Below, in pieces: positions 1 to 9,780 of a DNA stretch of 16,117 nt (position 1 is its first letter; every line of letters starts with the position of its first letter). The notes under the pieces were generated by a model. The model had not been told where the DNA came from, ran no database searches, and was given only the letters and a program-made list of their open reading frames with translations. Location: positions 1-16,117 of the forward strand of contig JALNQF010000709.1 in the NCBI GenBank assembly GCA_028456385.1. The letters are read 5' to 3'. The stretch comes from Ophiosphaerella korrae (Eukaryota; Ascomycota; Dothideomycetes; Pleosporales; Phaeosphaeriaceae). The position numbers were made by a program, and so were the translations under genes.

Positions 1-649
1 AAGTAAAAAGAGTAAAGTAAGTATAGTATAAATTTATATAAAATAGATATTTAAAATAAAGTTTATTAAAGATAGATTTAAAGTTTTTAAATTAAAAAAA
101 AGTTAATTATAAGTATAAGTATAATATATATAAAAAGAAATAAAAGTATAGTAGATATTAAAAAGAAAAAAAGTTTAGTATAGATATAAGAATAGTAAAT
201 AATAAAAAAAATAAGTTTAAAGTAAATATAAGTATAATAAAGAGTAAAAGTAAAATAAGTTATATATAGAAATAAGTATAATAAAAAATAAAAGTAAAGT
301 AAGTAATATATAGAAATAAGTATAAATAATATTAAATATTAAATATATTATATATAAAAATAAATATAGTAAATATTAAATAAAAATTATAAGTAAAAGT
401 AGTAAAAATAAAGAATAAAAAATAGTAGTATATAGAAAAAGTAATAGAGTAGTATATATATAGTAAATAAAAGTAGTAAATAGTAAAGTAAATAGTAAAG
501 TAGATAATATAGTAAATAGTAGAGTTAATAGTAAAGTTAATAGTAGAGTAGATAAAAATAGTAAAAAGTAAAAGTAAAAATTAAAAATAATAAGTAGGAA
601 TTATAATAATATAAGTAAAAATATTAAAAAAAATAAAAGAAAAAAAAAA
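1..649. repeat. C-free AT-rich tract with decayed 44-bp minisatellite
   Basis: Reading base by base, no C occurs on the + strand before position 650, while G is kept in GTA, AGA and TAG contexts, and I see no TG dinucleotide. The motif AAGTATA recurs at 144, 274 and 318, with related copies at 117, 188 and 230. The spacings are 27, 44, 42, 44 and 44 bp. This is the period and orientation of the arrays at 14897-15484 and 15861-16117, whose units share AGTAAATATAAGTATAATA. I infer a heavily mutated copy of the same minisatellite. The part from about 340 to 649 is simple A/G/T sequence with a separate 12-bp periodicity. No gene is visible here. Confidence 0.7.
479..552. repeat. 12-bp tandem repeat
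   Basis: AATAGTA starts at 479, 491, 515, 527 and 539, always a multiple of 12 apart, with a decayed copy near 503. The units alternate between AAAGTA and GAGTTA connectors. It lies inside the C-free tract and may be an expansion of a piece of the 44-bp unit. Confidence 0.6.
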
Positions 650-665
650 CTATCTTAGAGTAGCA

Positions 666-689
666 AATCTAACGTACGTAGGTTAGATT
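666..689. repeat. Short inverted repeat near the 3' end of the minus-strand relic
   Basis: AATCTAAC at 666-673 is the exact reverse complement of GTTAGATT at 682-689, with an 8-bp spacer holding GTACGTA. It overlaps the probable stop (minus TAA at 690-688) of the minus-strand frame. A related ACGTTAGATT recurs at about 743. It could be a stem-loop or chance in an AT-rich sequence; its role is unknown. Confidence 0.35.
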
Positions 690-2960
690 AAGATATTAGT
701 AATAAGAAATATACAAGGCAGCGTATATTTTAGTATATAGGTACGTTAGATTTAGGTATATTAGATTAAGAGAAAGTTGTTAGAATTACCTTAAATTTAG
801 GCTACTACTTTAGTATACTTAGTACTACTATACGTCTAAGTTATAGTAAAATATATATAGTTATAAAGATACTATTACGTTATAAATACTAAAGATTATA
901 GTATTAGTATAGACTAAGTAGCCTCTTTATACGCGCTAAAGATTATAGTATATAGTAATATATTCTTAGCCTAGAATAATATCCTTTATATACTATATAT
1001 AAGGTCTAATTACTTATAAAACTAGCTTTTCTCTTAGTATACTATAAGATATTCTCTCTACTACTTTTAGTATCTACTTTAATAAACTTAGCTATATATT
1101 AGAATAAGTAAGTAACTACTAGGTTTAAAGAGCTTAGGTAAAGTAAGTTACTATAATACTTAAGTAGGTTAAGCACTTAATTCTACTACTAAAGACTAAG
1201 TAGATACGTTATTTTTATCTTCTTTACTATTAAGGACTTCTTCTACTTTATCTAGAGTATTAAAAGACTAAGCCTTAATATATAGAAGCTACTTACTCTT
1301 AATTAAGCTAGCTATATATTCTAAACCTAGCTATGCGTTAAAAGCCCTACTAGTATTATAGGTATCTAGATTTACCTTCTAAATAATCTAGAACTAAAGC
1401 TACTACTCTCTAACGTAAAGTATCTTTTCTACCTATAAGTTGCTAACCTAGCTATATAGTATTAGGTATAGGCTATCTTAACCTAAGGCGTTAGCTAAGT
1501 TAAACTAGTGTTAGGCTTACTCTAAGCACTTATTAAAAGTAGTACAATCTTTTTTAGTAGCTTTAGGAAAGATAAAAAGAAGTAGTGTATTCTTAGCTTT
1601 TATTTATAAGTAGCTTTACTCTATAAAACTATAGGTTTAGCTTCTATTATACGTTTTATCTTCTTCTTATAATATAGAAATCTTCTTAGTATATATATAG
1701 GCTAAGAAGGCTATAGCCTAGTAGTACTAAATATAAAATATAGTAATCTAATCTTTGTAGAGGTAGGCTATATTCTAGGCCTAAGAAAAGAGAGTATTAA
1801 TAGAGCTACGTTAAGATAAACTACTACTCTATAGCTATACTAAAGAGTCTATAGTTTTTAGTAAAAGACTAGTAAAAGAGATATACGTAGATAAAAAGCT
1901 ACTAGATAACTACTAGCTTTTTAGAAAGGAGGTAGTATTATAGTAAGTAATAGAGCTACCTATAAAGTAAGTATTCTAGAGTATAGTTATAGTAGTTATA
2001 TATAGAGATTTAGTAGCTTTGTAGAAAGTATTACTATCTATTAGCTACTTAAATAACTATCTAATATAAGCTTTATCTTCGCGCAAAATTAAGTTATACG
2101 CTATCTATTCTATATAGGTATTATTAGTAGGCTTTATTAAACTAAGAGAGTGCTTCTTTTTATTTACGCGTAATCTTTCCTACTCTTAGCACTTTTTCTT
2201 AGTACGTTAATTATTATTAGTAACTATTCTAACAAGCTAGAGCTTAACTTCCTTAACCTCTTTAACTTCTTTAACTTCTTTAACTTCTTCGTCTCCCTTA
2301 TTAGATAGGCTAAGTTCTAGATTTAATAGAGTAGATAAGTCTAGCTATTTTTACTTATCTATCTTAGTTTATTTAGATACCTAGGTAGAAGTACTAGTAG
2401 TAGTACGCTTTATAGAAGGGAGAGAAGAGCTTTATAGTAGCTATATAGATAGTAGTATACTATTTTACTAGGAGCTTTAGGTAAGTTAATATACTATAAG
2501 CTCTAGATTATCTTAGTATATATTAGAGAGTGCGTAGGATAGTAGCTTACGTAGTAGCTTAATAGCTAATTTAGGCGAGTACGTAATAAAGACTAAGTTA
2601 TACGTAGTTAGATTATTAGGTATTAGCTACCTAGTATTATAGCTCTTAGGTTAAGTATTATAGCTTAAGAGTAGCTTTAATACCTACTAGAATAGTTTTT
2701 TATATACTTTGTTTAGTAGAGTATATATATATTAGTAGAGGTTTAAATTACTAACACTCTACGCTACTTCTTTTAGGTTATAGGCTAGGCTTACTATTTC
2801 TACTAGTAATAAGGATATATTTAACTAGAAACAAGACGTAGAAGTTAGGGTGTTTGCAGTATTTAGTACTTAAGACTTATTAGAGTTCTACCTCTAAGGG
2901 GGTAGAAGTCTAAGTATACGCTACTTAAGTAACCTAATATAGATATTATACTTATAAGCT
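688..2960 (-). pseudogene. RIP-degraded uncharacterised gene, about 750 codons
   Basis: One minus-strand frame (first base of each codon at a coordinate equal to 1 modulo 3) reads coherently from about 2960 down to a TAA at 690-688, broken only by TAA and TAG. It is rich in Ser and Thr near the N-terminus (about 2820-2400). Next comes an acidic repeat of Glu-Val-Lys at 2290-2243 and a Leu/Ile-rich middle (about 2100-1600). A charged and polar C-terminal half follows, with an acidic Lys/Glu/Asp patch near 1250-1205. Stops fall where Gln, Trp or Arg would fit. I see no recognisable domain, zinc finger or transposase motif and do not name a family. It faces away from the helicase relic, so the two would share a start region near 2950-3100. 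No intact Met start can be chosen. A shadow of another frame remains possible. Confidence 0.5.
2243..2290 (-). repeat. 9-bp tandem repeat encoding Glu-Val-Lys
   Basis: On the minus strand GAAGTTAAA (with GAGGTTAAG variants) is repeated five times. The 9-bp period preserves a reading frame, which supports the minus-strand coding interpretation. In that frame it gives an acidic/basic alternating tract, probably an unstructured or helical linker. Confidence 0.6.
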
Positions 2961-3099
2961 AATAAGAGTATATAGATAGTAGAATCTTAAACTATAAAAT
3001 AGAAAAAAGTAATGTTAACGCTATAGTAATATAAAGTATACGTAGTCTTACTAAAAGAGTATAAGGATATATATAGTTTTACTAGAAGATAGACGTATA
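2961..3099. other. Putative divergent intergenic segment
   Basis: This short stretch lies between the minus-strand relic and the first plausible plus-strand coding of the helicase relic. No convincing frame, start codon, TATA element or repeat can be pointed to. If both flanking relics are real genes, it would have held a bidirectional promoter; that is inference from position only. Confidence 0.25.
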
Positions 3100-3670
3100 T
3101 AAAGTAAAGCTACCTATACAATAAATATATATATATAATCCCTATAGCTTACTAATATAAATCTAATAAGTATAGAGAATAAGTATTTTAAGTATATTAA
3201 TAAGTATAAAGTTATTACTTATAGAGAATATAGATACGCTATTTAGCTAGACTAGATTAAAGGCTATTTATAGGGTTAAAACTACAAACTATTTTAAAAA
3301 TAAGTAGAGGTTATAGGAGAAGATATTTAAAACTAGCCTAGTGTATATTAATATCTTACTAAGCTCGAAATACTAAGCTATATTAACTAGCTAATTAAAT
3401 AGTTACTAGTATATAATAATAGCTTGTTATACTAATTAACTCTAAATAGCTACTATTATATTTGTTAAGGAGAAAAGAGTATAAAGGAATACTAGTAAAA
3501 ATAACACTAATACTCTACTATAGTAAGACGTAGAGGCTCTAGAGTAGTAAAGTAAGTAATAGTTAGGTAGTAGGTATAAGAAGAGGTAAAAGAGGTTTAG
3601 TACTAGTAACTTTTTATATCCTACTATAGTTTATAGTATTTTAAGGTGCGCTAAACTATAAGAGGTTAGT
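3100..3670 (+). pseudogene. Possible 5' part of the helicase relic
   Basis: Plus-strand frame 2 (codon starts equal to 2 modulo 3) reads with protein-like composition. There is a segment beginning KAIYRVKTTNYFKNK at about 3260 and a basic stretch with FVKEKRV at about 3460. A further segment holds RYKKR and RFSTSNFLYPTIVYSILR at about 3570-3650. Stops are TAA/TAG only. The well-supported helicase relic begins just downstream in frame 1, so joining them needs a frame change at about 3650-3690. I cannot match this segment to a domain. It may be the N-terminal region of the helicase protein or a separate short gene. The opposite strand also has some open hydrophobic stretches, so the call is weak. 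Confidence 0.4.
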
Positions 3671-3689
3671 AAAATAGGCTAATACCTAT

Positions 3690-4484
3690 TATTAGTAACG
3701 TAGTAGTAGAATAGGCACAAGTAGGTAAAGAGATAGCTAGGGCGTAGACAAAGATTAAAAAGTAAGTATAGAATACTATCTAGAATAGTAAAAAAGATAA
3801 AGTAAACCTATAGTTAGAGTAGACGTAGTAGTTACTATATTTAGTAGGTATAGAGAGGCCCGATTTATTAGTATATATTAAGGAGCCTATTACTAAACCT
3901 AATCCTAAGAATAAAAAAGAGGTAGAGCCTATTAAGGTAGTAATTTAGGTAGCTATAGATAGGTTAGCGTAGTTTAGCTAAGCATCTATTATTAACTAGA
4001 TTAGGATATTTATAAGGTTAGAGGCGATTTAAACTAAGAAGTACTAGATATAATTCTAGCTATTATAGCTATATATAGACAAGAAAGTAATTACTAAGTA
4101 CGCCTAGCTATAGAAGTAGATATTAGTATTTTTTATACGCACGCAGAAGGAGTTTATATAGAAAAGCCTATAGTACTATTTTATATAGTAGTAGTAGAAG
4201 GTATAGAAGGTATAAAAGGTATTAGTTAAAGAAGTAAGAAGTAACGTAGAAGTAGAAGAAGAGAAAGACGTAGATAACAAGATAGATAAAGAGATAGTTA
4301 AAGGGATAGATAAAGATAAAGAGTAAAAAAGCTACATATATTATAACAAGCTAGAAGTATTATTAAAAATTTAGAAAGCGTATTTAGAGTTTTATATTAC
4401 GTTATTAAACTAGTCTATTACTTATAAAGAGTATAACAACCTATTAGTATATATATTAGTAGTGTTAGGCGTTAAAGAAAATAG
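3690..4484 (+). pseudogene. TLH-type helicase relic, N-terminal region (frame 1)
   Basis: Codon starts equal to 1 modulo 3 give a continuous, stop-riddled reading. Recognisable pieces are VGKEIARA (3721), ERPDLLVYIKEP (3853), and a helical DRL...F...I region near 3955-4010. RTQKEF follows at about 4140, then an acidic linker VEVEEEKDVDNKIDKE at about 4245 and SITYKEYNNLLVYILVVLGVKEN ahead of the break, given here only as landmarks around 4412-4482. From memory of this repeated fungal protein family, the order matches the non-catalytic N-terminal region of telomere-linked RecQ-like helicases. The frame changes between about 4483 and 4491 (one base lost or two gained), so an indel, not only point mutation, has hit it. 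Its function would have been in the same protein as the helicase core at 6040-6900. Confidence 0.65.
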
Positions 4485-4490
4485 TTAAAG

Positions 4491-7100
4491 GAGCCTAAGT
4501 TGTACCTACTAATTTTATCGTTAATTATTAAGGTAGCCTAGTTTATAGTAGTATAGTAGGCGTTAGAGTTATTAGAGCTATTTAAAGATAATAAGTTTAA
4601 TAGTAATAGTACGTATAAGAGTAATAATAGTAGCCTACTATAATACTAACCTAAGAGATATTTATAGTTTATATAGGAGATAATAGACAAGTTTATAGTC
4701 TAAGGTAGCTATAAGCCTATATAGTAGATATTAGATTTATAAACGTATAGGTTAAAGATCTATTATAATATAATATCTTATAGCTATATAGAGTAGATAG
4801 GGTAAGATAAGTTATTATACAAGGATTTATATTTTAATATAGCGTAGTTCTATAAGATAGTAGATAGGTTAGTAGTTAAGAGCTAGTAGTTATTAATAGA
4901 AGAGTTATTATTTAGTAAGAGTAAAGCTATAGAGTCTATACCTAGTATCTTATAAGAGAGTTTACGTGACAACCTAACTAATAAATAGCCTAGGTAGAAT
5001 TTTTTAAAAGACTATTAGACACAGATACCTATAGATAGAGAGAAGTAGTTGTTTAATTAGGTAGAGAAGGATACTAGTGTTAGGGATAGATTTATAAAGC
5101 TAGGAACCTAGTCTAAGATTAATAGAAAAGAGGTAGAGTAGTATATAGACTAAGTAATTAAGTTTTAAAAGAAGTTAATTGTATTAATATATATAGTAGG
5201 TAGATAACCTACTAGAGGGCTAGAGATATTAAGTGTATAGTATAGTAATATAGTAAAAGAGAGGTACTATAATATATTTATTAAGGATAGTATAGTTATA
5301 TTTACTACGTAGTACTATAAGGAATATAATGTAAGTAGCGATATAAAAGTAATTTATAGGTATTTACTACGTAAGGTAAGAGAGTTGTTAGTATAGTATA
5401 TATAGTTAATATTACTATTCTAGTAGTAGTTAGAAGTAATAATATAAAAAAAGGAGGTAATTTTATACTATATATAGCTAGCTAACCTAAGTAGATATAA
5501 GTAGATAAGTAATAGGTTGCGAGAGGCGTTAAAGTGTAAGAGTAGGGTAGGATTAAAGTAGAGATTAATAATTATAGTATATTACAAGATAGTAATTAGT
5601 ATTAGCTAGAGATTTATACGTAGATCTATAGTATTTAGGGTAGAAGAAGAGGGTAAGAATAAGGAGTAGAATAAAGAGAATATAGTAAGTATAATTGTAG
5701 ATAAGTAGTCTAGATATATAGCGTATATAGTAGGTTTAATATACGTACGTAAGATTATAGAGTAGGTAGAGGTAATAGCTAATTAAAGGTAGTTATTCTA
5801 TAATTTAAGTATAGATTAGTATTAATTTTTAGAGTTTTAAGTAGCTATTAGTATAGATAGCGTATATAAGAAGTAGAAGAGGGTACTATTTAAGAGCGAG
5901 GTAGATAAAGTAAGAATTAATTAATAGGAGTAGTTAAGGAAAATAGATACAATAGTATAGTTATAGCAAATAATAGGTAAGACAACTAAATTCTAAGGCG
6001 TATAGAAAGACGTAATTAATACTATTATAGCTAGCGAGAGCCCTATAGTAGTAGTAATACTAACTAAAGTAGGTAAGAGTATATTATTTATATTACTAGC
6101 GTAGGTAGAGTAAAGTAGTATAACTATTATTATTATACTATTAATTACGTTACAAGGGGATATAAAGTAGTAATATAAGAAGTTAGGTATATTATATAGT
6201 AAGTAGGAAAGTTATAAGCTACTTAACGTAGTAGTAGTAGTATTAGTAATACTTAAGTTAGTAGTAAGAGAGGAATTTGCAACGTTTTTAAACTAACTAC
6301 AAGTAATATAATAGTTAGACTAAATTGTAGTTAATAAGTATTATATTATATTAAACTATTAATATACGTTCTATAAGTAGATATAGTAGTTAGGTAAGTT
6401 AGTAGTAGTAGAGACGTAGATAGTATTATTAATAGTAACGTTACTACTAAGTAAAGAAGATAAGTTGTTTTAAAGGATATATTTTAAGCGTAATTAGGTT
6501 AAGATTTTCTAAGTAGATATAGTAAAGATAAACGTAGCGTACTACGTAATTAAGGTAAGTAAAGTAGTTAAGAAAAAAGAAGTAGAGGAGATAGTATTAC
6601 GCATAGTATAGTAGAAGATAAAGAAGTATAAGATAAGTAAGATTGTTATATATAGTAATTTAGTGCCTAAGGTTAAAGAGTTAGTAAAGACGTTAGGATA
6701 TTACGTATATTATTATAACGTAGTTAGTAAGGTAAGTATATTAGAGGATTTTATAGTAAGTAAGTAGTAAGTAATAGTAGTAATAGGTATATTAAGGATA
6801 GGGGTAGATATAGTAGACATTTAGTATATTATTTATATTAATTAGCTGTTTTTAGTATTAGATTACGTATAAAAAAGTAGTAAGGTAGAGTAAGATAAGT
6901 TATAGAGTAAAGTAGTTATAATTATATAAGAAGGTAATTAATAAGTAGTAGATAATAAGTAAGTAGAAGTAGAGTAGAGGTTAGTGTAAGCGTACGTAGA
7001 AAGAGAGAGTAGGATAGTATAATATAGAAGGGTTATATTAGACAAGTATTTAAATAAGTAAAAGATAGAGCGCGTAGGATATAAAGTAGGGGAGGAAATA
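4491..7100 (+). pseudogene. TLH-type RecQ-like helicase relic, central part and helicase core
   Basis: One frame (codon starts equal to 0 modulo 3) runs 870 codons without an indel to the transposon insertion. The helicase core begins near 6040. Walker A survives as KVGKS at 6066-6080. Motif II is NKYY at 6333-6344, which is one transition per residue from Asp-Glu-Cys-His. Motif III is LLIVTLLLS at about 6430. Motif V is GILRIGVDI at 6786-6812. Motif VI is a wrecked arginine-finger segment at 6870-6893 (stop, KSSKVE, stop). Family knowledge: these superfamily 2 enzymes are ATP-dependent 3'-5' DNA helicases encoded beside telomeres in many fungi. The loss of Asp and Glu in motif II and of both arginine fingers, plus dozens of TAA/TAG, makes it non-functional. 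It continues at 14129 beyond the nested element. Confidence 0.85.
7096..7100. repeat. Left target-site duplication AAATA
   Basis: AAATA directly precedes the 5' LTR and is repeated directly after the 3' LTR at 14124-14128. Five base pairs is the usual duplication for Ty3/gypsy integrases. Confidence 0.9.
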
Positions 7101-7122
7101 TATTACGGTAGTAACAAGGGAA

Positions 7123-7142
7123 AGCTAATTTAAACTAATTAG
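7123..7142. repeat. Inverted repeat within the LTR
   Basis: GCTAATT and AATTAGC, seven-base arms with a 6-bp spacer, lie about 22 bp inside the LTR start. The 3' LTR has the same structure at about 13705-13724, unchanged. It could form a short hairpin or bind a dimeric protein; its role is unknown. Confidence 0.5.
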
Positions 7143-7220
7143 CCCTACTACAGATAATAACAACACATACGACCCGTAGGGTAACAAACTTAACTAGGAA
7201 GCTAACTACAATAGGGACAC

Positions 7221-7328
7221 GTAATGAATTCGCGATTTGCGATCTTAGTAAACACGAAGTACGAATTCGTGTACGTAATAAATTCGCGATTTGCGATCTT
7301 AGCAAACACGAAGCACGAAGCTAGCTAA
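7221..7328 (+). repeat. 54-bp tandem duplication inside the LTR
   Basis: GTAATGAATTCGCGATTTGC at 7221 recurs as GTAATAAATTCGCGATTTGC at 7275, and similarity continues through GATCTTAGNAAACACGAAG. The 3' LTR has the same pair at 13803 and 13857, also 54 bp apart. The duplication therefore predates this insertion and belongs to the family's LTR, perhaps as a repeated regulatory element. Confidence 0.8.
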
Positions 7329-7541
7329 GAAGCATAAGTATATAGTTAGTAGCAATGTACATTATTAAGATAGTATTAGTAATTTAATCCTTTGACTATA
7401 GAACGCTAATACAAGACAGTTGCGAAATATCTTCTATTATTTATAGTTATTGCAGATCCTAACGCAAACTTCTATTATTATCTCTTAATCTACTAACCTC
7501 TTATTAGGTATTAGGAAGTCGACCCTAGTAACACTATTATA

Positions 7542-7602
7542 CCTTACTGATTTAGTTATTGCGAGAAGCGAAGCGTAAGTAACGCATAGTCTAGCTAACA
7601 CA
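7542..7602 (+). other. 5' leader and expected primer-binding site
   Basis: This 61-bp leader sits between the 5' LTR and the probable gag start. A tRNA primer site normally begins with TGG just after the LTR. Here the sequence is CCTTACTGATTTAG and no TGG is present, so the site is either mutated or of a self-priming type. I do not assign a tRNA. Confidence 0.4.
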
Positions 7603-8727
7603 ATAGTAGAAAGTACAACTAAAATAAGCAAAGCCCCTAGGAGTAGTTATAAGTCTAATAGTACTATATAGGAAATAATTAAGGACTAAATTAACAACTT
7701 GATCTTAGACAAGGAAGACATAAAGATAGTAATCGACGCCTTAGAAACGTAGAATAAGAAACTACAGGACTACGCGAAATAGAATAAAGCACAGATTAAG
7801 GCAATTATTAAAGGCTAGAATTAGATAGAACTAATTACATAACGTCTAGTAATAAGTACAACTAAGAAACTACTTAAGATACCCGTCCTTAAGAAGTTTA
7901 ATAGGACAAGGGAGAAACTAAGACCTTTTATCGCCTTAGCTTAACTCTAGATAGATATACAAGTACTACACTTCGACATAGAAGAAAAGAAGGTGATATA
8001 TATTAGGCTACACCTCGAGGAAGACGTAATAAGATAGTATAAACTATACTAGATAGACTACACGATATACTCTCTAATAACCTAGAAGGATAAGATAAGA
8101 GCTATCTTTAGAAGTTACGAATACTTTACTAAACGAATGAGAGCAGTATTTAGAGACATAGATGTTACACGATAAGCTAAAGAACAGCTAGAGAAGCTTA
8201 CATAGAACTAGAGTGTTCCTAAGTATATATTATAATTTAAATAACTATCTTAAAACACGGAATAGAACGAGTCTGTATTAATGTTACAATTTAAATAAGG
8301 ACTAAACTCTAAGATTTAATACAAAATAATCTATATAGAGAAACTAAGGACACTAGAAGCCCTAAAGTAATAGGCAATACAAATCGACAATAATCTTTAG
8401 GAATAGAAGAAGAACAAGTATAGCACCTAAAATAGAAATTAGGATGCTAGAGACCCTATAATCCTTAACGCTAACAAGGACAAGAAGAAGAAGAAGAATA
8501 AAGACTTTACGTACTTTAACTGTAGCAAAAAGGGCTACTACGCAAAAGACTACTAGTTAAAGAAGAAATAGGATATAGTATGTTATAAATGCAGGAAACT
8601 AAGACACTTTATAAAAGACTACAAGAGTAAAGACCTAAAGAAAGAAACTTAGTTAAAAACGACTAAGAAGAAGAAGGAAGTACTATAAGCACAGGCTAAA
8701 CCCTAAGAGAAAGTAGCTAAGAGTAAA
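7603..8727 (+). pseudogene. gag: gag relic: capsid and two CCHC zinc knuckles
   Basis: Frame 1 carries a retrotransposon Gag. A helical capsid-type region covers about 7700-8400, including EKLRPFIALA at 7912 and an IQFK/LQFK-like core near 8290. A nucleocapsid with two knuckles follows. Knuckle 1 (8512-8553) keeps the CX2CX4HX4C spacing but only its second Cys; the other Cys and His are now Tyr, each one transition away. Knuckle 2 (8581-8622) keeps Cys, Cys and His and has Tyr for the last Cys. ATA at 7603-7605 in TAACACAATAGTAG is a likely decayed ATG start. Gag would package element RNA in cytoplasmic particles. Multiple TAG/TAA codons interrupt it. It continues in frame into the linker and pol. 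Confidence 0.85.
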
Positions 8728-9780
8728 GAAATACAATATATAATACTTTATTAGACCTTTTGTTATAAAGACGACTACTATATACACCTTTCTAGTAAGT
8801 AAAGAGTAGGATACTTCCTATAATAGAGATATAGAGTAGTAGTAATAAAAGAAAGAATAAAAGCTTAGTTAGAAGAAACAGCCTAAGTAATAAACCTACT
8901 AATAGAAGATTTAGAAGGGGAAGAGCCCCTAGTACTATTAATCTAGGCCGAAGGACTAGCACTAGATAAAGAGACTACTACAGCTTCTTCTAAAGGACCG
9001 CGAGAAAGCAAGAAATAGGTTAGTATAAGAGGAATAGAGTATACCTAGCTAATAATATATAGCTATAATAGCTGTATAATAATAGATATAGAGGAACGTA
9101 ACAAAAAATAGAAGTTTGTTTAGAAATACTTACTAGTTATAAGTATAGAAGAAGTGTACGAAGACTAAAAAGAACGTAATCCTAAAGAAACAAAGTTTAT
9201 ACTATTTTAAGAATAGATAAAGTAATATATAGTTATAGTAGGAAGAATACTTATAGAAAAAGAGTAGTAGCACTTTGCAAGAAAAACACGATAGATTAAC
9301 AAAGCCTATATACTAAGAGTACTAGTAGTGTACTATATCTTAATAATAGATATACCTAGAAAAGATAAGTACTAGGAAGGGGATAACAAAATAACAGATC
9401 TAAGACATCTAGCACATTTTAAAGTATTATAGATATTATACCTAGAAAAAAATTGCGTTATATATAGAAACCCTAAAGCAAACAATAGTATATAGCCTAT
9501 AAGAAGAAAAGGCTACGACTATATAAGAGTAATTATAGTAGAAGACATTTAAGGATAAGAAATAATCCTAGAAGACAGATACATAGTAGTAAGACCTAGC
9601 CTAAAACTATCTAAAAAATGCGTCTAAGGAGGACTATAGTATAAATACATGTACGACAAATGTCTAAAACACAAAGAATATAAGCTTAAAGTAGGGCTAT
9701 AGCCCTAAAAAGATAGATAGTTTATAAAAGAGCCTAAACAAGAATAGTTAAAAGGTATAAGAGGCCTATATATTACAAAA
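8728..9780 (+). pseudogene. Long in-frame linker between nucleocapsid and protease
   Basis: Some 350 codons in the same frame separate the zinc knuckles from the protease, longer than is usual in gypsy elements. At 8761 the reading CYKDDYYIHLSSK resembles a degraded short Cys/His motif (Cys, a Cys-to-Tyr position, His). An acidic stretch, LLIEDLEGEEPLVLL, follows near 8900. The rest has alternating charged and aliphatic residues. From memory, a Cys-rich segment with a similar 'HLSSK' ending occurs in Gag proteins of other fungal elements, but I cannot name a domain. Stops are TAA/TAG as elsewhere, so this was part of the original polyprotein. Confidence 0.6.

Larger units (their letters stand above)
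7101..7541 (+). repeat. 5' LTR
   Basis: This 441-bp repeat is collinear with 13683-14123 without gaps. It starts TATTAC and ends TATTATA, where the 3' copy has TGTTAC and TATTACA, so the canonical TG...CA ends have both decayed to TA here. It holds a 54-bp internal duplication and an inverted repeat GCTAATT/AATTAGC near its start. A TATATAG near 7338 could be a TATA box, but no promoter can be proven. Confidence 0.95.

Noticed and set aside
2243..2290. Plus-strand Leu-Thr-Ser repeat protein
   Set aside because: The plus-strand reading around it is not coherent. The minus-strand Glu-Val-Lys reading fits a frame that continues on both sides.
688..2960. Tyrosine-recombinase (Crypton or Starship captain-like) or DDE transposase gene on the minus strand
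   Set aside because: No R...HxxR...Y or spaced D-D-E pattern could be recognised in the frame, and no terminal inverted repeats or target duplication flank it.
7542..7602. tRNA primer-binding site
   Set aside because: No TGG-starting match to a tRNA 3' end follows the LTR. A mutated site cannot be told apart from chance.
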